A program made the position numbers and the translations under genes. A stretch of 10,068 nucleotides of DNA from JBLHLB01 sp047618505 (GTDB taxonomy: Bacteria; Planctomycetota; UBA1135; GCA-002686595), in NCBI GenBank assembly GCA_047618505.1, contig JBLHLB010000128.1:1-10068 (forward strand). The letters are read 5' to 3'. The notes below the pieces were generated by a model. That model was given only the letters and a program-made list of their open reading frames with translations, was not told the DNA's origin and made no database searches. This document shows positions 5,993-10,068 of this stretch, piece after piece; positions within the stretch are counted from its first letter, which is position 1, and the number at the start of each line of letters is the position of its first letter.

Positions 5993-6751
5993 CTAGGCCA
6001 GCAACCTGTGGGCGTGCAACGCCTCGTAGGCGGGCAACACCGCAGCCAGCACCGGTTCGAGCTTCGGGTCTAGGGCCTCCTCACGGGGGTGCCAGGACTG
6101 GAAGCCCGTGGAGCGTTCAACGGAAGCGTACCAGTGCTTGGCCCAAACGCCATCGGTCTCACGCTGGCCCTTGGGCCAGGACAACATCTCTTCCACAAAG
6201 GGGATCCCCAGGCGGTCGCAGAGGGCCGAGAGAACACCGCGCGGATCCTCGAGGACATCCCGCCCGTCGATCACCGGAGGCGCGTGGCCCAGGCGCTCGC
6301 GCTCGGACTCGAAGAGCTCCAAGAGCTGCGGCAGGCCCGTGTCCAGAGGTCCCGGATTCGGCGTCACCTTCGTCAGGGACAGGAGCATCTCGCGCGGATC
6401 GCGGATCAGGAAACAGTTGTCGAGCTGACTCACCCACTCGCGCTCGATCCCGCCGACCAGGTGGTGCGCCATGTGCTTCTGGTAAAAGATCCCGGGCGAG
6501 CCGTGGACCTCCACCGGACCCGTCAACCAATTCACCACGGCGTGCCAATCACTCTCGTGTTCAGCGATGATCTCCGCGGCCCCAGGATGCGGCAAACCAG
6601 TGCTCCGGAGATAGTGCGAATAGAGCGGTTCGTCGCACACGATAGAGTCCGGGCGGTTCCCGAATGACCTCAGCATCGCCGTGGAAATGTTCCGCGGCGA
6701 TGACCACATAGCAATTCGCCGCAGCCCTTCTCTTGACGACTGAGTCCTCAA
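5993..6751 (-). CDS. Sulfotransferase-like P-loop protein
   Basis: The protein has 252 residues from a TTG start. The N-terminal strand-loop RIAMWSSPRNIST (12-24) is a sulfotransferase-type 5'-phosphosulfate-binding loop. FLIRDPREMLLSL (114-126) is the matching 3'-phosphate-binding motif, with R117 and S125 in the usual PAPS-contacting positions. Other conserved stretches are CDEPLYSHYLRSTG (39-52), VIDGRDVLEDPRGVLSALCD (160-179) and DGVWAKHWYASVERSTGFQS (200-219). The last set matches, from memory, the N-terminal domain of the plant BCAT-like fusion proteins At3g05190/At5g27410. The TTG at 6751 overlaps the TGA of the PilO-like gene as TTGA. The next in-frame ATG (6709) would cut into the first beta strand, so an upstream start is needed. 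Sulfuryl transfer from PAPS is inferred from the fold; the acceptor is unknown. The aminotransferase follows 71 bp downstream. Confidence 0.82.
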   Translation of the reverse strand: MRTQSSREGLRRIAMWSSPRNISTAMLRSFGNRPDSIVCDEPLYSHYLRSTGLPHPGAAEIIAEHESDWHAVVNWLTGPVEVHGSPGIFYQKHMAHHLVGGIEREWVSQLDNCFLIRDPREMLLSLTKVTPNPGPLDTGLPQLLELFESERERLGHAPPVIDGRDVLEDPRGVLSALCDRLGIPFVEEMLSWPKGQRETDGVWAKHWYASVERSTGFQSWHPREEALDPKLEPVLAAVLPAYEALHAHRLLA

Positions 6752-7299
6752 GTATCCGTGCGTTGGCGCGTGGTTACGTCCACGACGAAGCTCCAGCGAT
6801 CATCGCCGATCTCGCCGGGGCGCAGGCGACCGTTGCCGGGGGTGAACTCGACCTTCGTCACTACGACGCGCTTTGAATCCGCCTCAAGCTTGAAGAGGAA
6901 GTTCCCCAGGGCCGTGCGGCTGAAGTCCGCTTCGCGATCGCTCGAGCGCAGGGTGTAGATCACGTCCTCGAGCCCTGCCCCCGCGGTGCGAGTGGTGGGG
7001 CTAACGACAATGTCGCCCATGACCACTAGGGGACCCTTGGCGATACGCCGAACGTAAAGCTCGACGTCGTCCGATACTCCGATCAGGCCCTCGCCGCTGC
7101 GCAAGACAGAGAGCTCCTCGATGGAGAAGCCCAGTTCTTGGATCTGCCGAACCAGGCCGCGGGCTTGCACCCCCTCGTTCTCGATTTCGATCATGCGCTG
7201 CTGCCCGGTGTAGACGAAGTAGCCCAAGGCGCAGGAAACGAGCGCGGACAACAGAATGACGCCGCGCGGAAAGTTCAGGTTCTTGAAGAATTCAAACAT
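6748..7299 (-). CDS. PilO/GspM-like inner-membrane assembly protein
   Basis: The protein has 183 residues. It has a short cytoplasmic tail (MFEFFKNLNFPRG), one membrane span (about 13-30, VILLSALVSCALGYFVY), a probable coiled coil (about 33-58, with the QQRMIEIENEGVQARGLVRQ pattern), and a periplasmic alpha/beta part. This is the plan of PilO and GspM, which pair with PilN or GspL on the periplasmic face of the type IV pilus or type II secretion platform. Sequence identity to those families is not obvious by eye. The call therefore rests on topology and on the position 8 bp after the GspL-like gene. The ATG at 7299 directly precedes the anchor, with only a weak purine-rich stretch before it. 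The TGA overlaps the TTG start of the sulfotransferase-like gene. Confidence 0.68.
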   Translation of the reverse strand: MFEFFKNLNFPRGVILLSALVSCALGYFVYTGQQRMIEIENEGVQARGLVRQIQELGFSIEELSVLRSGEGLIGVSDDVELYVRRIAKGPLVVMGDIVVSPTTRTAGAGLEDVIYTLRSSDREADFSRTALGNFLFKLEADSKRVVVTKVEFTPGNGRLRPGEIGDDRWSFVVDVTTRQRTDT

Positions 7300-7307
7300 G
7301 TCTATTC

Positions 7308-9032
7308 TCAGCTTTCCGCGTCAGGCGCGAGCTTGGGATTCACGTCGATCGTGATGCCATCTACAATCAGACCCTGGCCGTTCTCAAAGGGTTTCGAGGA
7401 CACATTGGACTTGAACTCCCTGAACCAGGGAAATCGAACGCTGTCCTCAAAGGTGCGCTTCAACTGGGTGAAGGCCTCGGTAGCTTCGGTGCTGTCCGCA
7501 GCGTGGAAGTCCATGTCGAGCTTGATCTGAATAATGTCCTCTTCCCCGCGCCGGCCTTGTACATAGTTCGCCGTGATGCGACGGAAGGCGTAGCGCCCGA
7601 TGGAATCCTCCAGTCCGTCGATTCCTTCCATTACGAGCATCAGACCCTTGAGGGCGGAGAGCGGCTGTTCGTAATCAGTCTTGGTCCCGACCTCGATCTC
7701 TAGGGCGTTCTTATCGCGCTCTAGCAGCGTCCGAATGCTCTGCAGCTCCTGAAAACCGGTCTGGGGACCGCCGGTGTCCTTGGCCGCCTTGATCGCGTAG
7801 TTGTAGAGCTCCTCCGAAGGATTCTTTAGACGACCCGGGTGGGGCGGATTCATCGTCGGGTCCGGGAAGAGGAAGTTGTTCGAGGCCTCGGTCCACGTGC
7901 GCATGTCGTTTTCGTGAACAGAGATCTGCTTCTGGATGATGATGAATTGCACCGCCAGATAGGTCACCAGGAGCAGGCCCAGAACCGCCAGGGGTAGCTC
8001 AAGTCGCTCGAACTTGCCCGAGAAGCTCAGCTCCTCACGGCGCAGGTGCGGATGCAGGGCAGTGCCTCCCATCTCGCGCAGAGCGCCCCCATAGGCGACC
8101 ACGAATTCCGAATCCAGCGGCTGATCTGAATCAGCCAATTTGATCAGCAACTTGCGGGCCGGAACACCATCGAAGGACTCCTCCAGCAGGATCGGCAGGT
8201 CGTGACCGCAGACGAGCAACTCCTCCAGGGGATTCTTGAGCTGGGCACCAGATAGGGTCCGCATGATCTCGCGGCGGAGACGTTGGGACGTCTTAGCCAG
8301 GCGCTCCGCACGCTCCATGGGCTCTTCGGTTGCCTTGGTGGACTGGGCTTCCTCGCCATCTTCTTCTCCAACGCCCTTCCCTTCTTCTCCAACGGTCGAG
8401 TGCGGCGCCGGCGCCCCGGCACCCGCCCGAATCGTCCGCATCGACGCAATCTTTCCGCCGTCGACCAAGACAAGCACCGTCGACGCGTCGCCAACGTGAA
8501 CAAGGAGGTGTGCCGCACCCTCGCCCACAAGATCTGCCACCACAGCAGCGTTGAAGAGAGCCGTGCCATCCAGCTCGGCCTCGTTGGCTTCCAAGCCCGC
8601 CAGCTCGCAGGCCTCCAGGTGGCCCTGCAAACTCTCCTTGGGGAGAGCGGTCACCAGGAGATCCGACTGCACTCCGGGCTTAGTCTTCAGGGTTATGTAG
8701 TCGACGATGACATCGTCAATACTCCACTGGGGTAGCTCGCTTTCGATCTCAAACTTGAGGACCTCTTCGATCTTCGAATCGTCATCGAAGGGCAGGGTCA
8801 GATTTCGAAAGGCCGCAAGGCTTGAATCGACAACAAGCCCGATGGTCTCGGCCTTGAACTTCTGCTCCCTTGCACCGCGCTTGAGCGCCTCGGCAAGAAC
8901 CGCCACCGGATTCTCACCGGCGGGCAGTTCGCCTTGGATCATGGCGACGACCTTGTGCTTCTTGAGACTTCCGTCGAGAGCGATCAGACGAAAGGAGTTG
9001 TGGTCGATGTGGATGCCGGCAACGCTGGCCAT
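7308..9032 (-). CDS. GspL-like fusion of PilM (actin-like) and PilN domains
   Basis: The protein has 574 residues. Residues 1-330 form a cytoplasmic actin-like (SHS2/PilM) domain: GIHIDHNSFRLIAL (6-19), LTLPFDDDSKIEEVLKFEIE (78-97, the PilM 'LP-x-x-E-I-x-x-x-v-x-x-E' pattern), LLVHVGDASTVLVLVDGGKI (176-195) and VVAYGGALRE (311-320). A membrane span at about 347-366 is followed by a periplasmic PilN/GspL-like part with a coiled-coil start. PilM and PilN are separate in classical type IV pilus operons; the single-chain form corresponds to GspL of type II secretion. The first nucleotide-binding motif departs from the PilM consensus G-I-D-I-G (here GIHID), so ATP binding may be lost, as in GspL. 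Residues 205-245 are an acidic low-complexity insert. AGGTG lies 5 bases before the ATG. The role is an inner-membrane platform linking a cytoplasmic ATPase to the pilus/secretion machine, paired with the next gene. Confidence 0.8.
   Translation of the reverse strand: MASVAGIHIDHNSFRLIALDGSLKKHKVVAMIQGELPAGENPVAVLAEALKRGAREQKFKAETIGLVVDSSLAAFRNLTLPFDDDSKIEEVLKFEIESELPQWSIDDVIVDYITLKTKPGVQSDLLVTALPKESLQGHLEACELAGLEANEAELDGTALFNAAVVADLVGEGAAHLLVHVGDASTVLVLVDGGKIASMRTIRAGAGAPAPHSTVGEEGKGVGEEDGEEAQSTKATEEPMERAERLAKTSQRLRREIMRTLSGAQLKNPLEELLVCGHDLPILLEESFDGVPARKLLIKLADSDQPLDSEFVVAYGGALREMGGTALHPHLRREELSFSGKFERLELPLAVLGLLLVTYLAVQFIIIQKQISVHENDMRTWTEASNNFLFPDPTMNPPHPGRLKNPSEELYNYAIKAAKDTGGPQTGFQELQSIRTLLERDKNALEIEVGTKTDYEQPLSALKGLMLVMEGIDGLEDSIGRYAFRRITANYVQGRRGEEDIIQIKLDMDFHAADSTEATEAFTQLKRTFEDSVRFPWFREFKSNVSSKPFENGQGLIVDGITIDVNPKLAPDAES
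8360..8401. repeat. Tandem 21-bp unit inside the GspL-like gene
   Basis: Two adjacent 21-bp units (8360-8380 and 8381-8401) begin with the identical 14 bases CTTCTTCTCCAACG. On the coding strand each gives a 7-residue unit, VGEEGKG and VGEEDGE, which lies in the acidic insert of the actin-like domain. The in-frame period suggests expansion by replication slippage in a surface loop. Confidence 0.65.
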
Positions 9033-9101
9033 TGATTCACCTGAATGTCGCGGAAGTGGGCCCAGCCGTAGTTGCTGTGAAACTCACTGTGCCGAAAGCG
9101 T

Positions 9102-9119
9102 GGGAGCAACGTTGCACCC
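9102..9119. promoter_or_regulatory. Operator-like palindrome upstream of the GspL-like gene
   Basis: GGGAGCAACGTTGCACCC is an 18-bp inverted repeat with a perfect 10-bp core, GCAACGTTGC, and one mismatched symmetric pair. It sits 70-87 bp before the start of the GspL-like gene, in the only sizeable gap (9033-9146) of the minus-strand run, where a promoter would be expected. I could not find convincing -10/-35 boxes on that strand. Dimeric-regulator binding is inference. Confidence 0.35.
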
Positions 9120-9146
9120 GCGCGTACGGCGATGGTCTGTGTGGGG

Positions 9147-9533
9147 TCAAGGAGTCGATTCAGCCAAGGGCTCGGGGACGAGCCCGGCGACGAGTTGGTC
9201 AAAGATGTCGCGCTCCTCCGGCGAGAGAACCCAGGTCCGGATTCGCTCGCGCCAGGTGGCGCCGATCTGTGCTAATTCGTCTTCCCGCAGGGCGACCTGC
9301 TTGGCCTCAAGTGCTTCGACCTCGGCATGGTAGCGACCAAGGATGTACCGCAGGTCGCGCTGCTCCTGTTCATCGAGGGAAAATCTCGCGGTGAACAGGG
9401 CTTCGAAGTCGGCGAAGGGGCCGATCTCAACGGTTGGTGCCATCTGTCGACCCATTACAACGCCACCCGCGCCACCGGCCAAGAAGGCCGTCAGGGCGAG
9501 CAACAGGATCCAAAATCGTTCTGACCGAAGCAT
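9147..9533 (-). CDS. Small membrane-anchored helical protein (Spy/CpxP/CnrX-like)
   Basis: The protein has 128 residues. One membrane span (about 7-27, FWILLLALTAFLAGGAGGVVM) is followed by a periplasmic all-helical part. FSLDEQEQRDLRYIL (51-65) and VLSPEERDIFDQL (102-114) resemble the two 'L-T-x-E-Q/E' motifs of the Spy/CpxP and heavy-metal-sensor (CnrX-like) families, separated by a charged amphipathic helix. Only one histidine (H69) is present after the anchor, so the His-rich metal site of CnrX is not evident. The start is 9 bp after the stop of the anti-sigma factor gene, so co-transcription is likely. In the cnrYXH arrangement such a protein works with an anti-sigma factor to sense envelope conditions, and a similar role is possible here. 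A plain structural protein of unknown role is the alternative. Confidence 0.6.
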   Translation of the reverse strand: MLRSERFWILLLALTAFLAGGAGGVVMGRQMAPTVEIGPFADFEALFTARFSLDEQEQRDLRYILGRYHAEVEALEAKQVALREDELAQIGATWRERIRTWVLSPEERDIFDQLVAGLVPEPLAESTP

Positions 9534-9542
9534 GGGCGGGAC

Positions 9543-10068
9543 CTACTTACCCTCGTCGGCGGGGGTCTCCCCCTCCAATGCGGTCTCTTCGATGGCGGAC
9601 CCCTCTTCAACGACGGGTCCAGTGGAATCCAGGACCAGCGGGCTCGCGGCGCGCTCCCAGGGGGGAGTGTAGTCCTGGGCCTCGAGCTGCTCACCCTGGG
9701 GCAGGGTCTCCTCCTGGAGAACAACCGCAAAGACGAACAGGGCCGCCGCAGCCACGGCCGTGGAGACAAGGAGGAAGGAGAGCAGTGCCCCACGCTTCGG
9801 GGTTGATCCTCTGGGCCCGGATACGGGCGACTGAACCAGCCGGTCCGAGAAGTCGATCCCTGGGTCGCTCTGATAGGCGCGACGTGCGACGCGCCCGGCA
9901 AAACCAGCGGGCACGGGCGCGGGCTCCGGAGCGCCCTCGCGGAACCAGCGGCTGAGGTGGGTTTCCTGCTTCAGAACTTCGCGGCAGGCCCCGCAGTCCA
10001 GAAGGTGAGCGCGTAGCTCATTCCCCTGGGTCTCGGAGAGCTCGCCATCGAGCTGTCCCGGGACAAGC
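9543..10068 (-). CDS. Zinc-finger (zf-HC2) anti-sigma factor, N-terminus cut by window edge
   Basis: The frame is open from the right edge of the window to the TAG at 9545-9543, with about 174 residues visible. The first visible residues, PGQLDGELSETQGNELRAHL, followed by a zinc-binding H-x3-C-x2-C (HLLDCGAC, visible residues 21-28), are diagnostic of the zf-HC2 domain of anti-sigma factors. That domain holds an ECF sigma factor inactive in the cytoplasm. A basic linker leads to one membrane span (visible residues about 94-117, LLSFLLVSTAVAAAALFVFAVV) and an acidic, proline-containing periplasmic tail. The start codon lies beyond the window; the in-frame GTG at 9914 is internal, because the finger lies upstream of it. 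The ECF sigma factor gene is expected just outside the window, but I cannot see it. The next gene follows after 9 bp. Confidence 0.85.
   Translation of the reverse strand, partial: LVPGQLDGELSETQGNELRAHLLDCGACREVLKQETHLSRWFREGAPEPAPVPAGFAGRVARRAYQSDPGIDFSDRLVQSPVSGPRGSTPKRGALLSFLLVSTAVAAAALFVFAVVLQEETLPQGEQLEAQDYTPPWERAASPLVLDSTGPVVEEGSAIEETALEGETPADEGK

Noticed and set aside
5980..6667. Plus-strand ORFs of 190-196 codons opposite the sulfotransferase-like gene
   Set aside because: Arg/Pro/Ala/Gly-rich shadows; the minus frame carries the conserved PAPS-binding motifs.
9122..9150. Promoter with TTGACC (9150-9145, minus strand) upstream of the GspL-like gene
   Set aside because: The -35-like hexamer overlaps the upstream stop codon, and no acceptable -10 sequence lies at 16-18 bp (GTACGC/CGTACG only).
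8984..9202. 72-codon minus-strand ORF across the gap before the GspL-like gene
   Set aside because: It overlaps both neighbouring genes out of frame and shows no motif. The gap reads better as regulatory DNA.

Overview
The window is about 10 kb of GC-rich bacterial chromosome. Genes are tightly packed, with several start/stop overlaps. A long, N-terminally anchored protein built of carboxypeptidase-regulatory-like beta-sandwich modules, a GspL-like fused PilM/PilN protein and a zinc-finger anti-sigma factor together suggest a large-genome Gram-negative bacterium. Planctomycetota or a related lineage is plausible. No rRNA or other lineage marker is present, so this is inference.

Left half, plus strand. 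The window opens inside the 3' part of a YcaQ-like winged-helix DNA glycosylase gene (1-566). A gene-poor stretch (567-863) follows. It holds a 193-bp MITE-like segment with near-perfect 21-bp terminal inverted repeats, whose left end contains the glycosylase stop codon, and directly after it a strong bulged hairpin. Then come two genes for N-terminally anchored extracytoplasmic proteins made of carboxypeptidase-regulatory-like modules (915 aa and 214 aa). They share a DG-F-ELYG-type signature and look like a distant paralogous pair.

Right half, minus strand, read from right to left. A zf-HC2 anti-sigma factor (N-terminus cut by the window edge) lies 9 bp from a small membrane-anchored helical protein of Spy/CpxP/CnrX type. 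A 114-bp gap with an operator-like palindrome follows. Next are a GspL-like PilM-PilN fusion and a PilO/GspM-like protein. The last codon of the latter overlaps a TTG start (TTGA) of a sulfotransferase-like gene, followed by a class IV PLP aminotransferase and a SAM methyltransferase that overlaps it as TGATG. The minus-strand cluster converges on the plus-strand genes with only 30 bp between stop codons.

The most interesting observation is the adjacent, same-order pair of sulfotransferase-like and class IV aminotransferase genes. As I recall, plants encode these two domains fused in one polypeptide, annotated as 'branched-chain-amino-acid aminotransferase-like' (Arabidopsis At3g05190 and At5g27410). 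The bacterial pair looks like the split form, here with a coupled methyltransferase and attached to pilus/secretion inner-membrane assembly genes. I know of no assigned pathway for this combination.
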